Program-made: the position numbers and the translations under genes
NCBI GenBank assembly: GCA_965657085.1
Contig: CBFHND010000007.1
Span: 1-64,000 of the forward strand
DNA from: CBFHND01 sp965657085
GTDB taxonomy: Bacteria > Pseudomonadota > Alphaproteobacteria > Rhodobacterales > Rhodobacteraceae
Direction: 5' to 3'
Length of the DNA: 64,000 bases
Shown here: positions 1-8,188 of the stretch, piece after piece
Position numbering within the stretch: the stretch's first letter is position 1
Layout of the letters: each line of letters starts with the position of its first letter
The notes under the pieces: model-generated
Databases searched by the model: none
The model's input: only the letters and a program-made list of their open reading frames with translations
What the model was told of the DNA's origin: nothing

Positions 1-345
1 GGTCTTGGCACGGTCCGCGGCAGTATCGCCCATCAGCTTGCCGGACTTCTCTGCCAGATAGATCAGGATGGCGCCGGACTCAAAGAGCCCAATAGGGGTG
101 CCATCAGGGCCATGCGGATCGATGATAGCAGGGATCTTGTTGTTGGGGTTCAGCGACAGGAATTCATCGCTCTTCACATCTGCGTCGGCCAGCGTAATGG
201 TATGTGCCTCGTAAGGGATTTCCATCTCTTCCAGCGCAATCGAGGCTTTGACCCCCTTGGGTGTCGGAAAGGAAAACAATTGCAGGATGTCGGGGTTTTT
301 CGGGGTCCATTTACGGGTGATCGGAAAAGCGCTGAGATCGGCCAT
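1..345 (-). CDS. Glutathione S-transferase family protein, 3' part cut by window edge
   Basis: The first 115 residues are visible; the gene runs off the left edge. The translation has a thioredoxin-fold GST N-terminal domain: the NPNNKIPAI segment matches the cis-proline glutathione-binding loop and the following FESGAILIYLAEK matches the ESxAIL(x)YL motif. The long N-terminal extension before the fold resembles the YghU/YfcG (nu-class) GSTs, which act as glutathione-disulfide reductases; that subclass is an inference. The start ATG at 345 has a clear AAGGAG ribosome-binding site about 7 bases upstream. The gene is divergent from mscL with about 150 bp between them. The C-terminal helical domain lies outside the window. 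Confidence 0.85.
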   Translation of the reverse strand, partial: MADLSAFPITRKWTPKNPDILQLFSFPTPKGVKASIALEEMEIPYEAHTITLADADVKSDEFLSLNPNNKIPAIIDPHGPDGTPIGLFESGAILIYLAEKSGKLMGDTAADRAKT

Positions 346-493
346 GAGGCAACTCCTTTGAGTGTATTGCGAAAACGTAGGCGAATTTCCCCGCTAAAAT
401 ACCCTTGGGACTGTTGAAACATGTGTTAACCAATGTTCGCAGGCGCACCGTGTGGCAGAGACTAGGGCGCTACAGTCAAACGAGGGAACTAAA

Positions 494-910
494 ATGTTGA
501 ATGAATTCAAAGACTTTATCGCCAAGGGCAATGTCATGGACATGGCCGTTGGTATTATCATCGGTGCAGCCTTCACCGCGATCGTCGGATCGTTGGTGGC
601 TGATCTGATCAATCCGATCATCAGCCTGTTCATGGGCGGTGTCGATTTCAGCGGTCTGTATGTCCTGCTGGGTGATGGCGAATTTGCATCCATCGGTGAC
701 GCAGAAGAAGCCGGTGCGGCAGTCTTTGCCTACGGTCGCTTCATCATGGCGATCATCAACTTCCTGATCATTGCCTTCGTGGTGTTCATGCTGGTCCGTT
801 CGGTCAACAACATGAAGAAAAAGGAAGAGGCGGCCCCCGAGCCCGAAGCGCCCAAGGGTCCAACCCAAGAAGAGCTGCTGATGGAAATTCGCGACGCTCT
901 GAAGAAGTAA
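494..910 (+). CDS. mscL: Large-conductance mechanosensitive channel MscL
   Basis: A 138-residue inner-membrane channel that opens under membrane tension to release solutes during hypo-osmotic shock. The N-terminus MLNEFKDFIAKGNVMDMAVG and the following GAAFTAIVGSLV are the hallmark amphipathic helix and TM1 pore helix. A periplasmic loop, a second membrane segment (about residues 74-98) and a charged cytoplasmic C-terminal helix follow. Length fits the family (about 135-150). Start 494 was chosen because the family begins MLNEF and GAGGG precedes it; an in-frame start 14 codons upstream would add non-conserved residues. It converges on ald across a shared hairpin. Confidence 0.96.
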   Translation: MLNEFKDFIAKGNVMDMAVGIIIGAAFTAIVGSLVADLINPIISLFMGGVDFSGLYVLLGDGEFASIGDAEEAGAAVFAYGRFIMAIINFLIIAFVVFMLVRSVNNMKKKEEAAPEPEAPKGPTQEELLMEIRDALKK

Positions 911-932
911 GCCAACAGCTTACAGCTTGAAA

Positions 933-964
933 AAGGCCCGCCCTCGGATCGAGTGGCGGGCCTT
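933..964. terminator. Bidirectional-looking hairpin between mscL and ald
   Basis: A perfect 10-bp stem (AAGGCCCGCC at 933-942 and GGCGGGCCTT at 955-964) with a 12-nt loop. It lies between the convergent ends of mscL and ald. It has an A-run before it and a T-rich stretch after it, so it could end transcripts from both sides. Confidence 0.8.
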
Positions 965-976
965 GATCTTTTTGGC

Positions 977-2095
977 CTAGGCTTTGAGCGCGAGCGACGG
1001 GGCCAACACGTCGATTCCAAGAGCCTTGCCCACAGCGTAGTAGGTCAGTTTGCCCGCATGCACGTTGAGACCGGCAAGCAAATGCGGATCGTCTTCGCAG
1101 GCCTGCCGCCAGCCTTTGTCGGCCAACGCCAGCATGAAGGGCATCGTGGCATTGCCAAGCGCGATGGTCGATGTGCGCGCCACGGCGCCGGGCATGTTGG
1201 CGACGCAGTAGTGCATGATGCCGTCCACGTCATAGATCGGATCGTCATGCGTGGTGGCGCGCGAGGTCTCGAAACATCCACCCTGATCAATTGCCACGTC
1301 CACGATCGCGGCACCCGGCTTCATCGTGCCCAGTTGTTCACGCGTCACCAGTTTGGGGGCTGCCGCGCCGGGGATCAGAACCGCGCCAACAACCATATCG
1401 GCCTCGGCCACCAGCTCGGCGGTGTTGCCCGCGCTGGCATAGCTTGTCTTGAACACCCCGCCAAAAACATCATCAAGGTATCGCATCCGCCCCAGCGACC
1501 GATCCAGCACGGTCACATCCGCGCCCATGCCCGCCGCCACGCGCGCGGCGTGCGTGCCGACCACGCCGCCGCCGATCACCACAACGCGCGCAGGCCCGAC
1601 ACCCGGCACGCCGCCCATCAGAACACCGCGCCCGCCGTTGGCCTTTTGCAAGGTCCAACTGCCGACCTGTGGTGCCAGCTTGCCCGCAACTTCTGACATC
1701 GGGGCCAGCAGGGGCAAACCGCCTTGCGCGTCGGTCACGGTTTCATAGGCGATGGCGGTGCAGCCCGAAGCCAACAGATCATGCGTCTGATCTGGGTCCG
1801 GGGCCAGGTGCAGGTAGGTAAAGAGCAGCTGGCTCTCGCGCAGCATCTTGCGTTCAATGGCCTGCGGTTCCTTGACCTTCACGATCATGTCGGCGGTCGC
1901 GAATATTTCCTCGGCCGTATCGAGCAGCGTGGCACCTGCGGCCTCGTAATCCGCATCGGCAAAGCCTGCGCCCATGCCGGCGCCCTTCTGAATGATCACG
2001 CTGTGCCCATGGGCCACCGCCTCGCGCGCGGCGTTGGGTGTCATGCCGACCCGGAATTCCTGCGGTTTGATTTCTGTGGGGCATCCGATTTTCAT
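977..2095 (-). CDS. ald: Alanine dehydrogenase
   Basis: 372 residues. It catalyses the reversible NAD-dependent deamination of L-alanine to pyruvate and ammonia. The N-terminus (MKIGCPTEIKPQEFRVGMTP) matches the AlaDH/PNT N-terminal domain, with the substrate lysine inside KVKEPQ. The middle holds the Rossmann motif GGGVVGTHAARVAAGMGADV. Length matches the family (about 370). The start ATG at 2095 has GGGAGG upstream. It is divergent from an Lrp/AsnC-type gene 141 bp away, an arrangement in which the regulator is commonly an alanine-responsive activator of ald. Catabolic use of alanine as a carbon and nitrogen source is the expected role. Confidence 0.96.
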   Translation of the reverse strand: MKIGCPTEIKPQEFRVGMTPNAAREAVAHGHSVIIQKGAGMGAGFADADYEAAGATLLDTAEEIFATADMIVKVKEPQAIERKMLRESQLLFTYLHLAPDPDQTHDLLASGCTAIAYETVTDAQGGLPLLAPMSEVAGKLAPQVGSWTLQKANGGRGVLMGGVPGVGPARVVVIGGGVVGTHAARVAAGMGADVTVLDRSLGRMRYLDDVFGGVFKTSYASAGNTAELVAEADMVVGAVLIPGAAAPKLVTREQLGTMKPGAAIVDVAIDQGGCFETSRATTHDDPIYDVDGIMHYCVANMPGAVARTSTIALGNATMPFMLALADKGWRQACEDDPHLLAGLNVHAGKLTYYAVGKALGIDVLAPSLALKA

Positions 2096-2236
2096 GAGCG
2101 TTGTCCTCCCTGCGCATGTCTGTTTCGTTCATGCCAGATATCCCAAGCAATCGGTCACGAAAAATGGGTCGCCAAAGGCCGGGTTTATCGAATAGACTTC
2201 GGAAAAAGACCAAGTTGTTCGAAGGAACGTGTGCAA

Positions 2237-2695
2237 ATGGCATTGGATGCAATTGATCGGCGTATCCTGACAGCGCTTCAGCGCAAGGGCCGCATGTCCA
2301 ACGCGGACCTGAGCGAGGCGGTCAACCTGTCACCATCCGCCTGTCACCGGCGGGTTCAAAGGCTTGAGGCGGATGGGTACATCCGTGACTATGTGGCGCT
2401 TCTGGATGCGCGCAAGCTGGGCGTGCCGACCACCGTGTTCGTTGAAATTACACTGCAGGGGCAAGCGGATGAGGTGCTGGACGCTTTCGAAAAGGCCGTG
2501 GCGCGTATTCCGGATGTTTTGGAGTGCCACCTGATGGCAGGAACGGCGGACTACATATTGAAAGTGGTCGCCGAGAACACCGAGGATTTCGCGCGCATCC
2601 ACCGTCAGCACCTTGCCCGCCTGCCGGGCGTGGCGCAGATGCAATCCAGTTTCGCCTTGCGCACGGTGTTCAAGACAACCGCCTTACCCGTTTGA
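2237..2695 (+). CDS. Lrp/AsnC-family regulator, probably controls ald
   Basis: 152 residues. An N-terminal winged helix-turn-helix (about residues 3-60: MALDAIDRRILTALQRKGR, then LSPSACHRRVQRLEADGYI as recognition region) is followed by a RAM/ligand-binding domain (about 65-145) typical of amino-acid-responsive Lrp/AsnC proteins. A longer frame extends upstream through the ald promoter region, but start 2237 fits the family N-terminus and has a GAAGGAA sequence upstream. Its divergence from ald suggests it is an AldR-like activator responding to alanine; the effector is inferred. Its last 12 bases overlap the end of the convergent gene at 2684-3055. Confidence 0.92.
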   Translation: MALDAIDRRILTALQRKGRMSNADLSEAVNLSPSACHRRVQRLEADGYIRDYVALLDARKLGVPTTVFVEITLQGQADEVLDAFEKAVARIPDVLECHLMAGTADYILKVVAENTEDFARIHRQHLARLPGVAQMQSSFALRTVFKTTALPV

Positions 2696-3055
2696 ACGGG
2701 CGTCCCCTGTTGGAACATGGCTGAAGTCAACTTTGATCTTGTCCCACAGCAACGCACAGCGCGTCCCCGACCTGCAATAGGCAAGGATGGGTTTCGGCAG
2801 TTCCGCATATGCCTTGGCAAAGGCGGTGTATTCGGTTTCTGTCGGGCCGGTGATCTTGACCGGGATATAGCGCGCGCTGATACCCTTGTCCTTGGCCATT
2901 TGAGCCAAGGACGCAAAAGATGGCTGCCCGCGGGATTCACCGTCCGGACGGTTGCAAATGATGGATTTGTACCCGTGGCTCATCAGCTTTTCGATTTTTT
3001 CAGGTTCCAGCTGTGTTGAAATGGTCAGGTCCTGGGTCAGCCGCTGAATTTTCAT
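2684..3055 (-). CDS. TIGR01244-type (beta-lactamase-hydrolase-like) phosphatase-fold protein
   Basis: 123 residues. It resembles the small phosphatase/rhodanese-like domain called BLH-phosphatase or TIGR01244. The N-terminal strand ends in the conserved ICNRPDGE segment, and the active-site loop is AYCRSGTR near residue 93, with the nucleophilic cysteine followed by the anion-binding arginine. In other bacteria this domain is fused to a sulfur dioxygenase-type hydrolase; here it stands alone. Substrate is unknown; a role in sulfide/persulfide handling has been proposed for fused relatives only. Start 3055 has AAGAG upstream. It is convergent with the Lrp-type gene and overlaps it by 12 bp. 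Confidence 0.75.
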   Translation of the reverse strand: MKIQRLTQDLTISTQLEPEKIEKLMSHGYKSIICNRPDGESRGQPSFASLAQMAKDKGISARYIPVKITGPTETEYTAFAKAYAELPKPILAYCRSGTRCALLWDKIKVDFSHVPTGDARSNG

Positions 3056-3145
3056 CTCTTCACCTCATTTCGCAGGCGAACTCTCTGTCATAGGGTTTTC
3101 GATTTGATTAACGTCTGACCTGAAAGATGTCGGGCGGAGCCGTGG

Positions 3146-4726
3146 ATGGATTGGGATTTTATCATCGTTGGTGCAGGCAGTGCCGGCTGCGTTCTGGCCA
3201 AGCGGTTGTCTGATGCTGGCCGCAAGGTGCTGCTGCTCGAAGCGGGGGGCAGCGATAGCTATCATTGGGTGCATATCCCCATGGGCTATCTTTATTGCAT
3301 CAACAACCCACGCACGGATTGGATGTACCGGACCGAAGCCGAGGCGGGCCTGAACGGCAGATCGCTGATCTATCCGCGTGGCAAGGTGCTGGGCGGGTGC
3401 AGTTCGATCAACGGGATGCTCTATCTGCGGGGGCAGGCGGCGGATTACGACGGCTGGCGGCAAAAGGGCCTGACCGGCTGGGGATGGGATGATGTCTTGC
3501 CCTATTTCCTGAAGTCCGAGGATTACGTGGATGGTGCGTCCGACATGCATGGGGTCGGCGGCGAATGGCGCGTGGACAACCAGCGCCTGCATTGGGATGT
3601 GCTGGATCACTGGATGGAAGCAGCCAAGGCCTGGGGCTTGCCCGAGGTCAGTGATTTCAACACCGGCGACAACGAAGGTGTGGGGTATTTCCGCGTCAAT
3701 CAGCGTGGTGGCTGGCGCATGAACACGGCCAAGGCCTTCTTGCGCACTGCCGCAGGGCAAGGCCCGAAAGTGGAAACCCATGCCCATACCCGCCGCATCC
3801 TGATCGAGGACGGCGTGGCGGTGGGTGTTGAATATGAAAAGGGCGGCGAAGTGCACACCGCGCGCGCCAGTGGCGAAGTGATCCTGAGCGCTGGTGCCAT
3901 CGGCAGCCCACAGCTTTTGCAACTGTCGGGCATCGGTCCGGCGGACCTGTTGGCCCAACACGGTATCGACACGGTGGTGAATTGCCCCGAGGTGGGCGCG
4001 AACCTCCAGGACCATCTGCAATTGCGCTGCGCGTGGCGTCTGACCGAGGCCACCACTCTGAACACGCTGGCCAATTCGATGTGGGGCAAGGCGAAGATCG
4101 GCCTTGAATATGCGCTGAAACGGTCGGGGCCGATGTCGATGGCCCCCAGCCAGCTGGGCGCCTTTGCCAAGTCCCGCCCGGATGTGGCGACCGCCGATCT
4201 GGAATATCACGTGCAGCCGTTGTCACTGGAGGCGTTCGGCCAACCCTTGCACGACTATCCGGCGATCACCGCGAGCGTGTGCAACCTGCGGCCAGAAAGC
4301 CGGGGCTCGGTTCGGATCAGGTCCAGCGATCCCACCGATCATCCCGCGATTGCGCCCAATTACCTCAGCACCCCCGGCGACCGGCGCGTGGCCATTGACG
4401 CCATCCGACAGGCGCGCGCGATCATGGCCCAAGGTCCGATGCACCGTTATGCCCCGCAAGAGATGAAACCCGGAACCGGGGGCACCGACGCAGAGCTTGC
4501 GGCGGCGGCAGGGGACATCGGAACGACGATCTTCCACCCCACCTGCACGGTGCGCATGGGTGCGGATGCAGGCGCACCACTGGATGCGCAGATGCGGGTC
4601 AACGGGGTGGAGCGTCTTCGGGTGGTCGATGCCAGTGCCATGCCACAGATCACCAGCGGCAACACCAATGCGCCCACCATCATGATGGCCGAAAAAGCCA
4701 GCGCGATGATCCTGGGCCAAGGGTAG
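3146..4726 (+). CDS. GMC-family FAD oxidoreductase (choline/alcohol dehydrogenase-like)
   Basis: 526 residues. The N-terminus has the FAD dinucleotide motif VGAGSAGCVLAKRLSDAG and the LLEAGG strand. The GMC signature GKVLGGCSSINGMLYLRG is at about residues 87-104. The second signature, with SAGAIGSPQLLQLSGIGP, is at about 249-266. The C-terminus carries the catalytic HPTCTVRMG histidine region and SGNTNAPTIMMAEKASAMI. Members oxidise primary alcohols, choline or similar substrates. The absence of a neighbouring betB or betI speaks against a dedicated choline pathway, so the substrate is left open. It reads alone, between a convergent/divergent small gene and the rpsU terminator. Confidence 0.9.
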   Translation: MDWDFIIVGAGSAGCVLAKRLSDAGRKVLLLEAGGSDSYHWVHIPMGYLYCINNPRTDWMYRTEAEAGLNGRSLIYPRGKVLGGCSSINGMLYLRGQAADYDGWRQKGLTGWGWDDVLPYFLKSEDYVDGASDMHGVGGEWRVDNQRLHWDVLDHWMEAAKAWGLPEVSDFNTGDNEGVGYFRVNQRGGWRMNTAKAFLRTAAGQGPKVETHAHTRRILIEDGVAVGVEYEKGGEVHTARASGEVILSAGAIGSPQLLQLSGIGPADLLAQHGIDTVVNCPEVGANLQDHLQLRCAWRLTEATTLNTLANSMWGKAKIGLEYALKRSGPMSMAPSQLGAFAKSRPDVATADLEYHVQPLSLEAFGQPLHDYPAITASVCNLRPESRGSVRIRSSDPTDHPAIAPNYLSTPGDRRVAIDAIRQARAIMAQGPMHRYAPQEMKPGTGGTDAELAAAAGDIGTTIFHPTCTVRMGADAGAPLDAQMRVNGVERLRVVDASAMPQITSGNTNAPTIMMAEKASAMILGQG

Positions 4727-4741
4727 AAGCACAAAAACAAA

Positions 4742-4766
4742 CCCCCGCGGCCATGGGCTGCGGGGG
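4742..4766 (-). terminator. Rho-independent terminator of rpsU
   Basis: Stem CCCCCGC (4742-4748) with GCGGGGG (4760-4766). On the minus strand the stem is followed by TTTGTTTTTG, a proper U-tract for transcripts coming from rpsU 30 bp upstream. It may also slow the convergent oxidoreductase transcript. Confidence 0.8.
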
Positions 4767-4795
4767 CTGTAACTGTCATCGCGTCTGCGAAAGGT

Positions 4796-5002
4796 TTACA
4801 TCATACCTTCGCGTTGCGCTTTTTTGCGTGCCAGCTTGCGGGCACGGCGGATCGCTTCAGCTTTCTCGCGCGCTTTTTTCTCGGACGGTTTCTCGAAATG
4901 TTGCTTGAGCTTCATCTCGCGGAAAACGCCTTCGCGCTGCAGCTTTTTCTTCAGGGCACGAAGGGCCTGATCGACATTGTTGTCGCGAACACTAACCTGC
5001 AT
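4796..5002 (-). CDS. rpsU: 30S ribosomal protein S21
   Basis: 68 residues. It is a small, very basic protein of the ribosomal small subunit that helps initiation complexes form. The sequence MQVSVRDNNVDQALRALKKK followed by the Lys/Arg-rich C-terminus (RRARKLARKKAQREG) is diagnostic. An AAGG ribosome-binding site lies within a short inverted repeat (GTGGT/ACCAC at 5004-5017) just before the start, which could limit translation. A plausible promoter lies 54 bp upstream. It is divergent from a COQ9-type gene, the arrangement that gave TIGR02396 (diverge_rpsU) its name. Confidence 0.98.
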   Translation of the reverse strand: MQVSVRDNNVDQALRALKKKLQREGVFREMKLKQHFEKPSEKKAREKAEAIRRARKLARKKAQREGMM

Positions 5003-5055
5003 GTGGTTGTCACCACCTTTCTAGATTCGAGTTGCAAGGATTTGCAGGAAGTGGC

Positions 5056-5084
5056 CGTATAGCAAGGGTGCCCTAGATTGTCCA
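5056..5084 (-). promoter_or_regulatory. Candidate sigma-70 promoter of rpsU
   Basis: On the minus strand, TGGACA (5084-5079) and TATACG (5061-5056) are separated by exactly 17 bases. The -10 element ends 54 bp before the rpsU start codon. The elements are only partial matches to consensus. Confidence 0.45.
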
Positions 5085-5118
5085 GTACTGCCGATGACCG
5101 CAAAAGGAGACCACGCAG

Positions 5119-5817
5119 ATGACCGAAGAGACAAATGATCCCAAGGCAATGTTGCTGGACGCGGCGTTGATGCACGTGCCTTTTGACGGATGGTCAGAGG
5201 CCACGTTTCAGGCCGCAGTGCGCGACAGCGGCATTGACCCTGCCGTGGCGCGCGCAGTTTGTCCTCGGGGGGCGGTCGATCTGGCGTTGGCCTTTCATGC
5301 GGCCGGTGATGCGGCGATGCTGGAACGGCTCAAGACCGAAGACCTGAGCGCGCTGCGCTTTCGGGACAGGATCGCGGCGGCGGTGCGGTTCCGGCTGGAA
5401 GCGGTCAGTGACAAGGAAGCAGTGCGGCGTGGCACCACGCTTTTCGCCCTGCCGCAATATGCTGCTGACGGAGCCAGGGCGATCTGGGGCACAGCCGATG
5501 CAATCTGGGATGCGCTGGGCGATACATCCGATGATGTCAATTGGTACACCAAACGCATGACGCTGTCGGGGGTTTACGGATCGACCGTTCTCTATTGGCT
5601 GGGTGACGACAGTGTCGATCATCAGGCCACGTGGGCCTTTCTGGACCGGCGCATCGACGACGTGATGCAGATCGAAAAAGTCAAGGCGCAGGTGCGCGAC
5701 CACCCGGTGCTCAGCAAGCTGATGACCGGGCCGAACTGGCTTTTGGGTCAGATCAAGGCTCCGGTGAAGATGCCCAAGACCAACTTTCCCGGCAGCTGGA
5801 CAAGCCCGCGTCAGTAG
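5119..5817 (+). CDS. COQ9-family ubiquinone biosynthesis accessory protein
   Basis: 232 residues. It resembles the COQ9 family (TIGR02396, the 'rpsU-divergently transcribed protein'). In eukaryotes COQ9 binds lipids and presents quinone precursors to COQ7. Visible features are an N-terminal helical, TetR-like part (LDAALMHVPFDGWSEATFQA) and the C-terminal COQ9 region with WGTADAIWDALGDTSDDVNW, YTKRMTLSGVYGSTVLYWL and DRRIDDVMQIEK. The start at 5119 has AAGGAGA upstream. Direct evidence for a bacterial quinone role is limited, so this is a family-level call. Its 3' end overlaps the convergent small membrane gene by 7 bp. Confidence 0.9.
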   Translation: MTEETNDPKAMLLDAALMHVPFDGWSEATFQAAVRDSGIDPAVARAVCPRGAVDLALAFHAAGDAAMLERLKTEDLSALRFRDRIAAAVRFRLEAVSDKEAVRRGTTLFALPQYAADGARAIWGTADAIWDALGDTSDDVNWYTKRMTLSGVYGSTVLYWLGDDSVDHQATWAFLDRRIDDVMQIEKVKAQVRDHPVLSKLMTGPNWLLGQIKAPVKMPKTNFPGSWTSPRQ

Positions 5818-6113
5818 GTGATCACAACCGGGTTGCCCAGTTCAACAAGGGCAACCGTTCCCAGCTTGTAGGCGATCTGCATTGGAAACAGAACTTGCGC
5901 CACGTGCACGGCGACTGGCCGCGCGCCCATCCCGATGTGCACCAACGCATAAGCGCTGACCAAACCAATGGTCGCATAAATGCACGTCAGGATGCGCCGC
6001 GCGTCCGTGTCAGCGCCGTACGGCCCATCCATGCCGGGCGATTGGATGATCAGCGCATATGTCAACGGCGCAAGGATCAGGCAATTCAGAACCAACGCAA
6101 TTATCAGCATCAT
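5811..6113 (-). CDS. Small uncharacterised membrane protein
   Basis: 100 residues from the chosen start. Three hydrophobic segments are visible: MMLIIALVLNCLILAPLTYAL at the N-terminus, a middle one (ILTCIYATIGLVSAYALVHIG) and a C-terminal one (PMQIAYKLGTVALVELG). I recognise no family. Start 6113 was preferred over an in-frame start 30 codons upstream because the extension is not membrane-like at its beginning, overlaps the promoter region of the next gene, and GAGAGAC precedes 6113. It converges on the COQ9-type gene (7-bp overlap) and is divergent from the quinone oxidoreductase pair. Function unknown. Confidence 0.65.
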   Translation of the reverse strand: MMLIIALVLNCLILAPLTYALIIQSPGMDGPYGADTDARRILTCIYATIGLVSAYALVHIGMGARPVAVHVAQVLFPMQIAYKLGTVALVELGNPVVITY

Positions 6114-6190
6114 GTCTCTCGGGTTTGTCGCGGCTATTTCACACCCGCGCCAGAATTGGTACGCATGAGCCAACCAAAGGGATGAAAAGA

Positions 6191-7180
6191 ATGACAGACA
6201 CAATGCGCGCCGTTGAAATCACCGCTCCCGGTGGCCCGGATGTATTGCAACCCACCGAGCGCCCGATGCCACAGCCCGCGCATGGGCAGGTGGTGATCAA
6301 GGTGGCCTATGCCGGGGTCAACCGGCCCGATGCGCTGCAACGCGCGGGTCTCTATAATCCGCCGCCCACCGCCAGCGATCTGCCGGGGCTTGAGGCTTCG
6401 GGTCATGTGGTGGCCGTGGGGTCTGGTGTCAGCGGGTTGGCCAAGGGCGATGCCGTTTGTGCCCTTTTGCCGGGCGGGGGCTATGCGGAATTTGTGGCCA
6501 CGCCCGCGGCGCATTGCTTGCCGGTGCCGCAGGGAATGGGTCTGAAAGAGGCCGCCTGCCTTCCCGAGACATTCTTTACCGTGTGGTCCAATGTCTTTAC
6601 CCGTGGCGGGCTGAGTGGTGGAGAGCGGTTCTTGGTACATGGCGGATCCAGCGGGATCGGAACCACCGCGATCCAGCTTGCCAATCACTTTGGCGCGCGC
6701 GTCTTTGCCACCGCCGGATCGCCCGAGAAATGCGCCGCCTGCGAAAAGCTGGGCGCGGAACGCGCGATCAACTACCGTGACGAGGATTTCGTGGAGGTTC
6801 TCAAGGCCGAAGGCGGTGCCGATTTGATCCTCGACATGGTCGGCGGCAGCTACATCCCGCGCAACCTGTCTGCGTTGGCCGATGATGGGCGGTTGGTTCA
6901 GATCGCCTTTCTGCAAGGCCCGAAGGTCGAAATGAACATGGTGCAATTGATGACCCGGCGCCTGACCATGACAGGCAGCACCCTGCGCCCGCAATCCGAT
7001 CTGGCCAAGGCACGTATTGCACAAGACTTGCGCGAAGCCGTCTGGCCACTGCTGGAGGCGGGCAAGGTCGCTCCGGTCATGGACAGCGAATTCGCGCTGG
7101 ACGAGGCAAGTGCCGCCCACGCGCGCATGGAAAGCAGCGGACACATCGGCAAGATCGTTCTGAACGTCGCGGGCGACTGA
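6191..7180 (+). CDS. NAD(P)H quinone oxidoreductase, PIG3-like
   Basis: 329 residues of the zinc-free MDR (zeta-crystallin) superfamily. The N-terminal GroES-like fold carries GVNRPDALQRAGLYNPP and GLEASGHVVAVG. The nucleotide-binding motif is VHGGSSGIGTTAIQLANHFGA, with the CEKLGAERAINYRDEDF strand typical of the PIG3/TIGR02824 group. Such enzymes carry out NADPH-dependent one-electron quinone reduction. An earlier in-frame ATG exists at 6182, but AAGGGATG gives better spacing to 6191. A second paralogue starts 28 bp downstream, so the two are probably co-transcribed. Confidence 0.9.
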   Translation: MTDTMRAVEITAPGGPDVLQPTERPMPQPAHGQVVIKVAYAGVNRPDALQRAGLYNPPPTASDLPGLEASGHVVAVGSGVSGLAKGDAVCALLPGGGYAEFVATPAAHCLPVPQGMGLKEAACLPETFFTVWSNVFTRGGLSGGERFLVHGGSSGIGTTAIQLANHFGARVFATAGSPEKCAACEKLGAERAINYRDEDFVEVLKAEGGADLILDMVGGSYIPRNLSALADDGRLVQIAFLQGPKVEMNMVQLMTRRLTMTGSTLRPQSDLAKARIAQDLREAVWPLLEAGKVAPVMDSEFALDEASAAHARMESSGHIGKIVLNVAGD

Positions 7181-7208
7181 CGGCGACCCCTTCAAGCGGA
7201 GACACCAC

Positions 7209-8183
7209 ATGGCACTGACAGCAATCATCGAAAAAGCGGGCGGCCCGGAAGAATTCAAATTGGTGGACCGTTCGGTGGGTGAGCTCGGCGCGGGCGAGGT
7301 GCGTATCGCGCACAGGGCCGTGGGGCTGAACTTTATTGACGTCTACCAGCGCACTGGGCTTTACCCGATGGAATATCCCCATGCGCTGGGCATGGAAGCT
7401 GCTGGTGTGATCGAAGCGGTGGGCGCGGGTGTCACGCACCTGAAGGTCGGAGACCGCGCAGCCTATGCCGCCAACCCACCGGGGGCCTACAGCGAGGCGC
7501 GTGTGATGCCCGCCGCGCAAGTGTGCCCGTTGCCCGATGGCATCAGCTTCGAAGAAGGCGCGGCCATGATGCTCAAGGGCATGACCGTGGAATACCTTTT
7601 TCACCGGACAAGCCCGCTCAAGGCTGGCGACACGGTTCTGTTTCACGCGGCTGCTGGGGGCGTAGGCCTGATCGCGTGTCAATGGGCGCGGTCCGAAGGC
7701 ATCACCCTGATCGGCACTGCTGGTACGGATGAAAAATGCGCACTGGCAATGGAACACGGTGCTGCCCATTGCATCAACTACCGGACCGAGGATTGGGCCG
7801 CCAAGGTGCAGGACCTGACAGGCGGCAAGGGGGTCGATGTCGTGATGGACGCCGTTGGCAAGGACACGTTCGAGGGATCGCTCGACAGTCTCAAGCCCTT
7901 GGGCATGATGATGTCATTCGGCAATGCGTCGGGTCCGGTGCCACCCTTCAACCTGGGCATTCTGGGTCCCAAGGGGTCATTGAAAATCACCCGCCCGACG
8001 CTGTTCACGCACATCGGCGATCACGACACCTGTCAGCAGATGGCACAGCATCTGTTCGAAAAGGTGACTGCGGGTGATGTGAAAATCCGCATCGACCAGC
8101 GCTTTGCTCTGGCTGATGTAGCTGACGCGCATCGCGCCCTCGAGGCGCGCAAGACCACCGGGTGCACGATCCTGAAGGTCTAA
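7209..8183 (+). CDS. Quinone oxidoreductase, zeta-crystallin (QOR) type
   Basis: 324 residues. Motifs are AVGLNFIDVYQRTGLYPM, LGMEAAGVIEAVGAGV, and the cofactor loop FHAAAGGVGLIACQWARSEG, all typical of E. coli QorA-like NADPH:quinone reductases. The QOR-type substrate region (MMLKGMTVEYLFHRT) is present. It lacks the zinc ligands of alcohol dehydrogenases. It follows another MDR reductase by 28 bp, with GCGGAG before the start. The two proteins are divergent paralogues rather than a recent duplication: they share fold motifs but differ over most of their length. Expected role is cytosolic quinone or enone detoxification. Confidence 0.92.
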   Translation: MALTAIIEKAGGPEEFKLVDRSVGELGAGEVRIAHRAVGLNFIDVYQRTGLYPMEYPHALGMEAAGVIEAVGAGVTHLKVGDRAAYAANPPGAYSEARVMPAAQVCPLPDGISFEEGAAMMLKGMTVEYLFHRTSPLKAGDTVLFHAAAGGVGLIACQWARSEGITLIGTAGTDEKCALAMEHGAAHCINYRTEDWAAKVQDLTGGKGVDVVMDAVGKDTFEGSLDSLKPLGMMMSFGNASGPVPPFNLGILGPKGSLKITRPTLFTHIGDHDTCQQMAQHLFEKVTAGDVKIRIDQRFALADVADAHRALEARKTTGCTILKV

Positions 8184-8188
8184 GGCCC

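Noticed and set aside
415..430. CtrA-like sequence TGAA-N7-TTAAC upstream of mscL
   Set aside because: One mismatch and no second copy; not strong enough to claim.
6191..8183. Possible recent tandem duplication of the two quinone oxidoreductase genes
   Set aside because: The proteins share only family motifs and differ over most of their length, so they are old paralogues, not a recent duplication.
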